NCBI GenBank assembly: GCA_002287215.1
Contig: LMVO01000045.1
Location: 1 to 64,000 of the forward strand
Reading direction: 5' to 3'
Origin: Methanocorpusculum parvum
GTDB taxonomy: Archaea > Halobacteriota > Methanomicrobia > Methanomicrobiales > Methanocorpusculaceae
Length of the DNA stretch: 64,000 nt
A model generated the notes under the pieces. It saw nothing but the letters and a program-made list of their open reading frames with translations. It was not told the origin of the DNA and did not search any database. The translations under genes were made by a program, and so were the position numbers. Shown here one piece after another: positions 34,335 through 43,271 of the stretch (position 1 is its first letter; each line of letters begins with the position of its first letter).

Positions 34335-34937
34335 ATGGATATAAATTCGGTGAATGTTCCCTCCCTAAGAAATTCGAAAGAATCCGGACTTAATATGATA
34401 ATGTTTCATTTAAGAAACAGCAAGTTCGGGCTTTCAATATCCGACATTGCAAAAAAAACAGGATTGAATAGAAATACGATATCCCGATATCTGACAGTAC
34501 TTGCAACACTGGGTCAGGTCGAGATACGCACTGTTGGTCCTTCACATGTGTATCAGTTGTCCGAACGTCTTCCAATCTCGCCGCAGTTTCTGGCAGTACA
34601 ACCCGAACCCACGATCATTGTCAATAACGAAGGCATTATTCTTGCATTAAATTCATACATGCAGGAGAGTCTCGGAAATAACCTTGGAATTGATACAAAA
34701 AACCTTGTCGGGAAAAATTATAAGGAACTTAATGTTGAGTTATTTAACATAATAACTGCTCTGCCTGAGTATGTAAATGCGCTGAACGGAAAAATGCCTA
34801 CGGTTGGAACATGGACACATCTGGAAACTGCAGCTGCCCGTTACCGGCTCTGGATACTGCCAATCATATTTTTTGATGGGATTCCCGGAATCATGATTCA
34901 GGCGGAGACATGGATTTGTCCTGAGGGAAGGAAATAA
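34335..34937 (+). CDS. HTH-PAS regulator (short form)
   Basis: A 200-residue protein with an N-terminal winged helix-turn-helix (ISDIAKKTGLNRNTISRYL, about 38-56, then QVEIRTVGPSHVYQLSER) and a single PAS-like domain (about 86-190, PTIIVNNEGIILALNSYM). The HTH segment is clearly related to that of the large multi-PAS protein at 49093-51243. It stands next to the tandem pilin operon and may regulate it; that is inference. The ATG at 34335 is chosen over an upstream TTG. Confidence 0.75.
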   Translation: MDINSVNVPSLRNSKESGLNMIMFHLRNSKFGLSISDIAKKTGLNRNTISRYLTVLATLGQVEIRTVGPSHVYQLSERLPISPQFLAVQPEPTIIVNNEGIILALNSYMQESLGNNLGIDTKNLVGKNYKELNVELFNIITALPEYVNALNGKMPTVGTWTHLETAAARYRLWILPIIFFDGIPGIMIQAETWICPEGRK

Positions 34938-35007
34938 CATGCAATGTTAAGAGGATATCCTTCGTCAAATGGCATATTAGCGTAATACCCCCCACTCCGG
35001 AAAATAA

Positions 35008-35796
35008 TTATTTTGCCGGTTTCTTCACATGAGTCTTCAGTTTCTCCCAGATCTCCGTATGTTTCAGCGAGACCGAGCCAGGGTAGGCTTTGGCCATACG
35101 CCGGCTCTGGTAATGGAATTTGGAAATGACCAGACTCTCATCCACGCGCTCCTCGATTTTTTCATGGAGCGTATCGCGGATCTTCGCTGCCTCGACAAGG
35201 GTAATGTCCACTCTGGCGTTGATGATCTCTTCCGCTGCATGAAGCCGTTCGTTGAGTTTCAGGAGAGAGGAAACCGTGATAATGATATCTATTGCTAAAA
35301 TTACACCAATGATCCCGGCTGCGATATTTATCACCATGTCCGGTATTTGGGTCGTTGTGTGGGTGGTGAGCGGTTCAATGACCATTATGAAGAGGACCGA
35401 AAGGAGACCAAAGAACAGTGAACATTTCAGACAGATCCTTCCCTGAAAGTTGAATTTATTTTTTGAGTAGTCCCATAATTTAATGTGGAAAAATAATTCT
35501 AATATCACAGAAACAGTATATTCAAGAATCGTTGCGAGCAGCATTCCTCCGAAAAATGCCACGAGAATATTGATGAGATTGAAGGCGACTGCCGGCGTCG
35601 GAAGAGCAAGAGTTCCAAATGCGTTCACGGCAAGCATGACGAGAACGGCCCCAAAACCATAGATCGGGATGACTGGTCCGTTTAAAAATCCGCGGTTGAT
35701 GAAATGTTTGGCTTTTACTGAGCAGTATGTCGTTTCCCAGATCCATCCAAGAAAACTGTAAAAAATGAACCCGAGGAAGTAGGCTGCTGGTATCAT
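35008..35796 (-). CDS. Putative ABC transporter permease-like membrane protein (CmpB family)
   Basis: A 262-residue membrane protein. Residues 1-185 hold about five helices with the family pattern near the start (FYSFLGWIWETTYCSVK, NRGFLNGPVIPIYGFGA, EYTVSVILELFFHIKLWDYS). The last 75 residues are a charged, helical cytoplasmic tail. The family is annotated as a putative ABC transporter permease but its function is unknown, and no ATPase gene is adjacent. Confidence 0.75.
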   Translation of the reverse strand: MIPAAYFLGFIFYSFLGWIWETTYCSVKAKHFINRGFLNGPVIPIYGFGAVLVMLAVNAFGTLALPTPAVAFNLINILVAFFGGMLLATILEYTVSVILELFFHIKLWDYSKNKFNFQGRICLKCSLFFGLLSVLFIMVIEPLTTHTTTQIPDMVINIAAGIIGVILAIDIIITVSSLLKLNERLHAAEEIINARVDITLVEAAKIRDTLHEKIEERVDESLVISKFHYQSRRMAKAYPGSVSLKHTEIWEKLKTHVKKPAK

Positions 35797-36062
35797 GAGT
35801 TACTTTAGGTCGAGTCAGGTAAAAAAGATACGGGAGTCAAGTTTGCCCAAGATGGCCGATTTTCGACCAGTTTGCCCGAAAAAATGTCCTTCTCGCGATC
35901 TAGATGGCCGATCTATGGCCTAATGTCCGTTTTTTATCTTTGAAACCTGAGCGTCCTCGTGAATTGGACAAAGGTTTTCTCCTAAGATCGAATAATAGTA
36001 CAGACACGAGAATCGTATAGTGATCGTACAAAGTCGAACCGATTTTGTGAGCATACCTACCC

Positions 36063-36569
36063 ATGATAAATACCTCCATTCAGGAAAACGAAGCAGTCCT
36101 CCAGCAGATCCTCTCCTCATGCGAGGCTTCCCGCCTGCTTGAAACAAAGCAGTTTATGCAGCACGGGGACACGAATGTTTACGAGCACTGTATAGCTGTC
36201 GCCCGAGTCAGCTGTCTGCTTGCAGATAAGATGGGGTTATCGGTGGATCGCGGATCTCTTATCCGGGGTGCCCTGCTTCACGACTATTTTTTTTATGACT
36301 GGCATGTTCCGGATCCGGGACACCGCCTGCATGGGTTTACCCATCCGAAGCGTGCTTTGCAGAATGCGATGGATGATTTTGCCTTGACCACGGTTGAGCA
36401 GAATATGATCCTCCGCCATATGTTTCCGCTGACACCGATCCCTCCGAGATGCTTGGAGGGCTGGGTGTTGTGTGTCGCGGATAAGGTTTGTTCGACGTTG
36501 GAAACGGGACGGTTCACCCAAAATACGTTTGCACGGTGTTTCTATGCGGGACTGGGGGAGAGGGGGTGA
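36063..36569 (+). CDS. HD-domain phosphohydrolase
   Basis: A 168-residue protein with the HD metal-binding pattern: His in VYEHCIAVARV, the HD pair in ALLHDYFFYDWH, a further His in HGFTHPKRA and Asp in VADKVCSTLE. HD proteins of this size hydrolyse phosphate esters of nucleotides or similar molecules; the substrate is not known. It stands alone, with 266 non-coding bases upstream and 259 downstream in which nothing firm is seen. Confidence 0.85.
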   Translation: MINTSIQENEAVLQQILSSCEASRLLETKQFMQHGDTNVYEHCIAVARVSCLLADKMGLSVDRGSLIRGALLHDYFFYDWHVPDPGHRLHGFTHPKRALQNAMDDFALTTVEQNMILRHMFPLTPIPPRCLEGWVLCVADKVCSTLETGRFTQNTFARCFYAGLGERG

Positions 36570-36828
36570 TTCGGGGGTCTCTCTCCAACTAATAGTCATA
36601 TCGACCGACAGACCCATATCTTCTCAGTTATTTCTCAATCCTGCCGGAACAATATCACCGACCATTGAAATACTCTCGAAAAATTATCTAAAAAATATAG
36701 GTATTCATCAACGATTTTTCGGATAAGTCTCGTCACACTAGGCTTTTTCTGCCTCTAGACTCGGCGTGCCCCCATCTCAAATCCAATCAAACCTTTTATA
36801 CCCGCGGGGATACGATATCTTCACAGAA

Positions 36829-37563
36829 ATGGCTATTGAGCAGCACCCTCTCATCTACCTAAACAATGCCGCCACCAGCTGGCCGAAACCCCCCGAAATC
36901 ATGGACGCGATCTCACGATCCCTCTCGCTCCCCGTATTTGGATCCGGGAGAACCACCGGGACACAAGGAGAAGACCATATAACGCAGGCAAGAGATGAAC
37001 TCTCCGCTCTCTTTGGGGTAGACGATCCGGAAAACATAGTTTTCACCCACAACGCAACCGATTCACTCAACCTCCTCATATCCGGATTCCTCGCAGGCCA
37101 GAAACAGAACTGCCGTGTTCTCACAACTGCACTGGATCACAACTCCGTTCTCAGACCCCTCCATGAATATCAGCGGATGGATCGCATCAGGCTAAACATC
37201 CTTCCCTTCGAAAACGGGATGGTCAGCCCCGAATCGGTCGAGGACGCTATAAGACCTGACACCCGGCTCATGGTAATGACACACGCCAGCAATGTTCTCG
37301 GATCCGTACAGAACATAAAAGCCATCGGCGACATCCTCCATGACCACGGGATATATTTCATCGTGGACGGAGCACAGACTGCCGGCCACATCCCCCTCGA
37401 CCTCCGTCACCTTCCGGTCGACGCCTTTGTCTTCACCGGTCACAAAGGACTTTTTGGTGTTCCCGGGACCGCACATCCGGCTGCAAAGACACATGCGAGA
37501 AGGATCATCCCGAAGACTGCGATTTTTTTCATATGTCCATCGTTATGCAGTCAGCCCGGATAA
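36829..37563 (+). pseudogene. Cysteine desulfurase-like aminotransferase class V, C-terminally truncated
   Basis: The 244-residue frame begins MAIEQHPLIYLNNAATSWPK and follows the SufS/IscS-like fold up to the PLP lysine region (VDGAQTAGHIP, AFVFTGHKGLFGVPGT at about 200-218). After that the sequence loses similarity and stops, while the family is about 380 residues long. No continuation is seen in other frames before the convergent gene at 37618, so the C-terminal third is gone, not shifted. A TATA box CCTTTTATA (36792-36800) suggests transcription with a leaderless start. Probably a pseudogene, though the lysine is present. Confidence 0.65.
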
Positions 37564-37617
37564 ATCTATCCGGCAGGACCATAGAAAAAAGGAAAATATC
37601 CGGGAGAAAAAAACCCC

Positions 37618-39021
37618 CTATCTCTTATTCGCAGGCTTTCCCGTCTTCTTCCCGCGGTAGTTCGGCGAGGGTTTTCTGCCGTATTTTTTCTTCAGCAATG
37701 CGATCTTATCCGGCGCGGCATTTCCCGTCGGGGTCCCCGCGATCATCCGCGTAAAACTCTCCCGGCCCATCAGCAGATTATAGGCATTCTGCTGCTTGTT
37801 GAATCGGACAAGCACCGAATCGACCGCCACCACAGATCCGTAGGATGCGGTAAGCAAAGCTTCATGCTCCGGCGTCCGGTGGAATGCCGGAAGGGCGAGG
37901 TACGTCGGCGTCGTCCCCGTTCCGTCGCAGACAAGGAACAGATAATTTTTCGCATCGCCGATGTCGGCCGACATTACGGAAACCGTGATATGGATCCGTT
38001 TTTCCAGATGCTTCTTCAGCTGGGAAAGCCTCGCCCGCTTCGCCTCAGCAGGGATCCTGTATCCGCATTTTCTGTGACCGTCGGTTCTTAGGATCGCATA
38101 CGAAAACTTCACATCCGTGTTCACGAACCGAAACTTCTCTTCAGCACCGCCGAGTGCGAACATCAGATCCGTTGGTTTGATGTCTGCGTAGGATCGAAAC
38201 GACCAGCAGGGGGAAACCGTACAATACACGCCCCGAAGATCATTGCAGGGGGCGTAGATGGTAAGACCCCGTTTCTTCACATCGCGTGAGAGATCACGCA
38301 GCATCGTCGAATTCGTCAGATCGGCCGGTTCAAGGATCGCCAGATTCCCGTCCGGGACAAGATGCTTCGAAAGCGCGAGAACCAGATCGGCTTTCTGCTC
38401 CGGGTCGAGCCCGCTCAGTTCGTTGATCACGTTCGAACAGACGATCAGATCGAACTCGCCTTCGGGGATCTCTTTGGTGATATCCAGGGCAAGCGGTTTG
38501 TTTGCAGTGACTTTGCCGCCGGCCTGGGTCAGAAATGCCGGCACGACCGCCTGATACGCCTCGATATGGGTCTCAGACTGCTCAAGGGGCGTGATCTCGG
38601 CCGTCATCCCTTCAAGACAGGAAAGGACACGGCCGATCCCGATCGAAACCGTCCCGGGTCCGGATCCGATATCTAAGATCTTCACATGTTTCCGGATCAG
38701 TCCGGAGGTAACAAGGCCGGCAAAAAACTCGGAGAACTCCATGACATATCCGGGCATCTGGTACGCCATATAACCCAGAACACTGTATGCTCCTTTGTAG
38801 GAAACATTTTTTTTGCCCCCCTCTTTCCAGTATGACTCCTTCTGGGCAAGGATGGCGTTTCGGATCTTTTCCAGGACCGTCTCATCCTTCCAGGACTTGC
38901 CGGTCACCTTTTCGATGTAGGAGACCGTCTGTTTTTCGAGTTCGGGAATGCTGCGTATCTTTAAAAAAGCGCTGAGGCGTTTTATCTCCTCAGCGTTCGG
39001 AATGTATCGGGGATTATCCAT
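37618..39021 (-). CDS. Rsm22-family methyltransferase-like protein
   Basis: A 467-residue protein with a Rossmann methyltransferase core (KILDIGSGPGTVSIGIG, FDLIVCSNVINEL) and downstream cysteines in APCNDLRGVYCTVSPCWSF, similar to the metal-binding cysteines of Rsm22/METTL17, a ribosomal small-subunit assembly factor. The C-terminus is basic (KYGRKPSPNYRGKKTGK) and may bind RNA. The ATG at 39021 is chosen; an 81-residue extension into the ZPR1 gene lacks family features. It is the last gene of a four-gene minus-strand set with ZPR1, SepF and a PUA protein. Confidence 0.82.
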   Translation of the reverse strand: MDNPRYIPNAEEIKRLSAFLKIRSIPELEKQTVSYIEKVTGKSWKDETVLEKIRNAILAQKESYWKEGGKKNVSYKGAYSVLGYMAYQMPGYVMEFSEFFAGLVTSGLIRKHVKILDIGSGPGTVSIGIGRVLSCLEGMTAEITPLEQSETHIEAYQAVVPAFLTQAGGKVTANKPLALDITKEIPEGEFDLIVCSNVINELSGLDPEQKADLVLALSKHLVPDGNLAILEPADLTNSTMLRDLSRDVKKRGLTIYAPCNDLRGVYCTVSPCWSFRSYADIKPTDLMFALGGAEEKFRFVNTDVKFSYAILRTDGHRKCGYRIPAEAKRARLSQLKKHLEKRIHITVSVMSADIGDAKNYLFLVCDGTGTTPTYLALPAFHRTPEHEALLTASYGSVVAVDSVLVRFNKQQNAYNLLMGRESFTRMIAGTPTGNAAPDKIALLKKKYGRKPSPNYRGKKTGKPANKR

Positions 39022-39028
39022 GTTGGGG

Positions 39029-39580
39029 TTAAGCGAGCGGTTTGACGGAGTATCCGTTTTGTTCCGGCTCAATATCGAGTTTGGTCTTTTTTGCTTTTGA
39101 GGAAACGATGCCTGAGTTTCCGCTGGGATCCATGATGACGACAGTGAAGGGGAGCTCGGATCTTCGTGCCTTTTCGATCTCTGTGAGGAGTTGTGCCGCC
39201 CGGCATATCTCGTCTCCTTCACAGGAGATCGCAGCTCGTTTGACGGCATCCTCTGCACGTTCAAGGACGCCTTCGATGTTTGAGACGAACCCGAAACAGG
39301 CGGGGCCGGGACGGATATTTATCCCGAACTCAGGGATATCGATCTCCCCCTGCATGCTCCTAACGACGCGGGCGTCCAGATCGGCCGGGGTCTCGACCTT
39401 CAGCTCCCAGCAGCTTGGTTCATGATCGTTCATGACCATCGTGTCAACGATCTTAAACCCGCAGCTGCACACGCCGCAGATAAGGAGAATGTCGGAGAAA
39501 TACGGAATGTTTTCCGTATCATAGATATATTCGATCTCCTCTCCGCAGTCAGGACAGGGTGCTGGAACTACCTGGCGCAT
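39029..39580 (-). CDS. ZPR1-type zinc finger protein
   Basis: A 183-residue protein with one ZPR1 unit: four-cysteine zinc finger CPDCGEEIEY ... CGVCSCGFK at 9-41 and the following beta domain (GEIDIPEFGINIRPG, FGFVSNIEGVLERAED). Archaeal ZPR1 proteins have a single unit, whereas eukaryotic ones have two; in eukaryotes ZPR1 works with elongation factor 1A. It lies 7 bases after Rsm22 start and 6 bases after the sepF stop in the operon direction. Confidence 0.9.
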   Translation of the reverse strand: MRQVVPAPCPDCGEEIEYIYDTENIPYFSDILLICGVCSCGFKIVDTMVMNDHEPSCWELKVETPADLDARVVRSMQGEIDIPEFGINIRPGPACFGFVSNIEGVLERAEDAVKRAAISCEGDEICRAAQLLTEIEKARRSELPFTVVIMDPSGNSGIVSSKAKKTKLDIEPEQNGYSVKPLA

Positions 39581-39586
39581 CGGGAA

Positions 39587-39961
39587 TTAGTACCCGCCGA
39601 GTTTCTCGCGGGAGATGCGGACACCGGTCGGCACAACGATCACATAGCGCTGATCGCCAAGGCCGATGATATCACCGTTTACATCGCGGGAAACGGCACG
39701 AAGATCGCCCATGACGCGATCGAACATGATCTTGTCGAGTTTCAGTTTGGTGATATCGATGATGACAATATTTCCGTTATAGATCTCGTCTTTTATCTTT
39801 GGACAGTCTTTGATATCACTGACGCTGGCGACCTTGACATACATGGTTGCCGGTTCGTTCTCGCCGACCGCCCCTTCGTACGCCTGCAGATCGAGCTTCA
39901 TGTAGGTATCTTCATCTGTCGATTTTTCCTTTGAGCCAAATACTCCGTCAAGAAATCCCAT
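39587..39961 (-). CDS. sepF: Cell division protein SepF, archaeal type
   Basis: A 124-residue protein with an N-terminal amphipathic membrane-binding segment (MGFLDGVFGSKEK), a linker, and the SepF core (YVKVASVSDIKDCPKIKDEI, GNIVIIDITKLKLDK, VMGDLRAVSRDVNGDIIGLG). SepF anchors the FtsZ ring to the membrane in archaea lacking FtsA. Length is typical. The gene is co-oriented with a PUA gene 50 bases upstream. Confidence 0.92.
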   Translation of the reverse strand: MGFLDGVFGSKEKSTDEDTYMKLDLQAYEGAVGENEPATMYVKVASVSDIKDCPKIKDEIYNGNIVIIDITKLKLDKIMFDRVMGDLRAVSRDVNGDIIGLGDQRYVIVVPTGVRISREKLGGY

Positions 39962-40011
39962 ATGAAAAATAGTTTAGTTGTTGGTTATTTAATTCTATCT
40001 GTGCGGGCCGT

Positions 40012-40509
40012 CTAGATCTCCATATTCCAGAGCTCATCGCCGATGTAATGGAGATTTTTGGCCGCCTTGCCCTTCTCAAGCGCGATGATTTCCTTTGCGT
40101 CATAGAGTGGAAGAACAACGGCAAGGGGTTTGTCATGGCTTTCGTCGACTGCGAGGGCAGGCAGGCCGGCTTTTACATCGTCCGTTACCGAAACGATACC
40201 CGGCCTCATCACGTCTGCCCCGTTGATCATATAGGGGATCGCCCCCATGTCGACGACGATCCGCCGCCCGGAAAACGGACGGGTGACCGCGCCCCGGAGC
40301 GTTGGAAATGCCCAGTCATCCTTTTCCATGATCAGCGGTTTTTTGTCGATGATGTAGATGTTGAATTTGGATGCCGTTTCCGCGATCTCGATCATCGGAG
40401 CCTCGTATAATGCTGCATCATCCCCGATACTTTCTGTAAGCTTGGTCATCAAAGCTGCAAGCTGACTTTTTTTGATGGCGTGGCGTTTTTTGATGATAAG
40501 GTCTGCCAT
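40012..40509 (-). CDS. PUA-domain RNA-binding protein
   Basis: A 165-residue protein with a C-terminal PUA domain (about 80-155): RRIVVDMGAIPYMINGADVMRPGI and KPLAVVLPLYDAKEIIALEKGKAA. The N-terminal part (SQLAALMTKL, EIAETASKFNIYIIDKKPLI) matches the MCT-1-like archaeal family involved in RNA or ribosome binding. It leads the PUA-SepF-ZPR1-Rsm22 set. The following 329 bases to LSm hold divergent promoters and a structured leader. Confidence 0.85.
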   Translation of the reverse strand: MADLIIKKRHAIKKSQLAALMTKLTESIGDDAALYEAPMIEIAETASKFNIYIIDKKPLIMEKDDWAFPTLRGAVTRPFSGRRIVVDMGAIPYMINGADVMRPGIVSVTDDVKAGLPALAVDESHDKPLAVVLPLYDAKEIIALEKGKAAKNLHYIGDELWNMEI

Positions 40510-41066
<557 letters not shown>

Positions 41067-41086
41067 CATCGAGGTGAATTTAACCA

Positions 41087-41260
41087 ATGACAAAAGGCAC
41101 TCCATCAATGGGTCTGCGCAACAAGCATTCCCACATCATCTGTCGCCGCTGCGGAAAGCAGTCTATGCACGCAAGGCACGGTGTATGTTCATCATGCGGT
41201 TTTGGCAAAAGCTCAAAAATCCGCGGGTACAACTGGACGAAAAAAGCAGCAGATAACTAA
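41087..41260 (+). CDS. rpl37e: Ribosomal protein L37e (eL37)
   Basis: A 57-residue protein beginning [20 protein letters not shown], with the zinc-binding pattern CRRCGK (Cys19, Cys22) and CSSCGFG (Cys34, Cys37), and ending with the basic [12 protein letters not shown]. Size and sequence are typical of archaeal L37e of the large ribosomal subunit. GAGGTG lies 11 bases before the ATG. It is between LSm and a purF paralogue that starts 12 bases later, so the three are one operon. Confidence 0.95.
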   Translation: MTKGTPSMGLRNKHSHIICRRCGKQSMHARHGVCSSCGFGKSSKIRGYNWTKKAADN

Positions 41261-41272
41261 AAAGGTTGTAAT

Positions 41273-42664
41273 ATGAGCGGTATTGCAGGCATCATCGACT
41301 CCCGAGGTGTCGCTTACCCCCTTTATTATGCTCTGCACGCCCTGCAGCACAGAGGGCAGGAAGCGGCAGGCATATCTACTTTTGACGGGCAGGCATTTTT
41401 TATGCACAAAGGTCCCGGACAACTTTCTGAAGTGTTTTGTGAAGAGATCCTCGGCAGACTAGCCGGCAATGTGGGCGTGGGACAGGTTCTGTACACCCAG
41501 AAAGCACACCGGGGCAGGATAGAAAATATCCAGCCTCTCAATTTTACTTTTAAAAACCACAAGCTTTCTGTTACCGTTTCCGCTGCTCTGATCAACCGCG
41601 AGATGCTTCGAAGCGAGTATGAGGGGAAGGGGCACATTTTTTCCACAACGACCAATGCTGAACTGATCGCCGCGATGATCGCTCATGAGCTGATATCCGG
41701 CGTGTCTGCAGAGGAGGCATTCGTAAATACCATGCTGCGGCTTTCAGGCGCGTATGCAGGCGTCGCGATCCTCGATGGGATCCTGTATGCATTCCGTGAT
41801 CCTCTCGGCACAAAACCGCTGTGTTTTGGAAAGACCGGGTTTGGGCATGTCGTAGTGTCGGAGAGTGTGGCTCTCGATATCCTTTCGGCAGTGTTCGAAG
41901 CGGATGTCTGTCCCGGCGAACTTCTTACGATAACCCAGGACGGAGTAACACACCGTCAGGTCCTTGAGTCGGATCACAAGGCCTACTGCGTTTTTGAATA
42001 TGTGTATATCGCCCGGCCCGATTCGGTCATCGACGGCGTGCTTGTGTATGACGCCAGAAGAAAGATCGGGGCGTGTCTGGCAAAAAATCCCCCGAAAGCC
42101 GATCTTGTCTCGCCGGTGCCTGATTCTGGAATCGCGTTTGCTACCGGCTATGCGTCCGAGTCCGGTATCCCCTATATCGAAGGTCTGCTGAAGAACCGGT
42201 ATGTCGGCAGGGCCTTCATTATGCCGGCCCAGAATCTCCGGGAGAACGCAGTGCGGATGAAGATGAATCCGGTCCGCCGCCACGTGACCGGCAAGTCGGT
42301 CATTCTGGTTGACGACAGTATCGTTCGGGGAACGACTTCGCTTCGGATCGTGGACATGGTCAAAGATTTCGGGGCTGATGAGGTCCATCTCCGGATCGGA
42401 TCACCGCCGATCGTTGCTCCGTGTTATTTCGGGGTCGATCTGCCGACCCGTGATGAGCTGATCGCGGCCGGCCTTGATCTGGAGTCGATCCGCGAAAAGA
42501 TCCACGCGACGAGCCTGAAGTATGTTTCGACCGAGGATCTCGTCGCTTCGATCGGGATTCCTGCAGAGGATCTGTGTATGGCGTGTTCGGGCGGGACGTT
42601 CCCTCTGGATATCAAAAACGAATGCTCCTGCTGCTGCCGGCATATCTCACCGGCAGGCCAGTAA
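41273..42664 (+). CDS. PurF-like protein with inactive glutaminase domain
   Basis: A 463-residue homologue of amidophosphoribosyltransferase. The N-terminal nucleophile Cys is Ser (MSGIAG, AGC codon). The glutamine-binding residues are changed too: Arg of HVRY is Leu73, NGN is S-A-A (103-105) and the Asp of SDTE is Asn128. The C-terminal PRPP domain keeps VILVDDSIVRGTTS, and the iron-sulfur cysteines (AYCVFEYVYIA, VAPCYFG, LCMACSGG) are kept. It could use free ammonia, act as a partner of the intact PurF at 47201, or be regulatory; these are inferences. It is co-transcribed with LSm and L37e. Confidence 0.88.
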   Translation: MSGIAGIIDSRGVAYPLYYALHALQHRGQEAAGISTFDGQAFFMHKGPGQLSEVFCEEILGRLAGNVGVGQVLYTQKAHRGRIENIQPLNFTFKNHKLSVTVSAALINREMLRSEYEGKGHIFSTTTNAELIAAMIAHELISGVSAEEAFVNTMLRLSGAYAGVAILDGILYAFRDPLGTKPLCFGKTGFGHVVVSESVALDILSAVFEADVCPGELLTITQDGVTHRQVLESDHKAYCVFEYVYIARPDSVIDGVLVYDARRKIGACLAKNPPKADLVSPVPDSGIAFATGYASESGIPYIEGLLKNRYVGRAFIMPAQNLRENAVRMKMNPVRRHVTGKSVILVDDSIVRGTTSLRIVDMVKDFGADEVHLRIGSPPIVAPCYFGVDLPTRDELIAAGLDLESIREKIHATSLKYVSTEDLVASIGIPAEDLCMACSGGTFPLDIKNECSCCCRHISPAGQ

Positions 42665-42711
42665 CTTTTTTTTGGGAAACTTCTTGTATCTCCAAAACCT
42701 ACCGAATGGTA

Positions 42712-43236
42712 ATGCATCTCGAGTATACGTTAACCGAGAACGACTATATCGCGTTCAATAAATCCCATTACGCCCGTTCTCGTTCCATGAGATCCCAGTT
42801 TGCACGTTCACGCGTGTATATGGCGGGCGTGTTCTTTTTCCTGCCTGTCCTGCTTGCCGTGACTTTTTCCGGATTCACTTACATCTGGGCAGGGGTCGCC
42901 GGAGGAGTGATCACTGCCGTTTTGATCTATCTGGTCTATCCAAAGTTTTACTGGAAGATCATCGACAGGAATCTGAGAAAGTATCTGCGGGAAGGCAGAT
43001 CGAACGCCCCCTGGGAGATGCAGGCCGCTCTGTCGCTCGAAGAGGACGGGATGCATTTTTCGATCGGGCCAAATATTTCTGTTTCGCCGTATGCATCGGT
43101 AAAGGATATCGTGACCGGGAACGGGGCGGTGTATATCTATGTGGATTCTCTGCAGGGCGCGATCATTCCTGCAGGGGTCGCCGGTATGGATGAGTTCGTT
43201 TCTGCGCTGAAAGCAAAACTCCCGGCGAATCCATAA
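42712..43236 (+). CDS. YcxB-like small membrane protein
   Basis: A 174-residue protein with two adjacent membrane helices (about 38-85), an N-terminal cytoplasmic part (LEYTLTENDYIAFNKSHY) and a C-terminal soluble domain (EEDGMHFSIGPNISVSPYASVKDI ... VYIYVDSLQGAIIPA). This layout is that of the YcxB-like family, of unknown function. The ATG at 42712 is used; another ATG two codons upstream is possible. It lies 47 bases after the purF paralogue and 35 before cofD. Confidence 0.75.
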   Translation: MHLEYTLTENDYIAFNKSHYARSRSMRSQFARSRVYMAGVFFFLPVLLAVTFSGFTYIWAGVAGGVITAVLIYLVYPKFYWKIIDRNLRKYLREGRSNAPWEMQAALSLEEDGMHFSIGPNISVSPYASVKDIVTGNGAVYIYVDSLQGAIIPAGVAGMDEFVSALKAKLPANP

Positions 43237-43271
43237 TTTTCATAACATCCCCCGTCCAATTCCCTTTAGCA

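Noticed and set aside
35810-35945. Repeated AGTTTGCCC and GATGGCCGAT words upstream of the HD gene
   Set aside because: Only two copies of each, irregularly spaced and without symmetry; too weak to name as a regulatory element.
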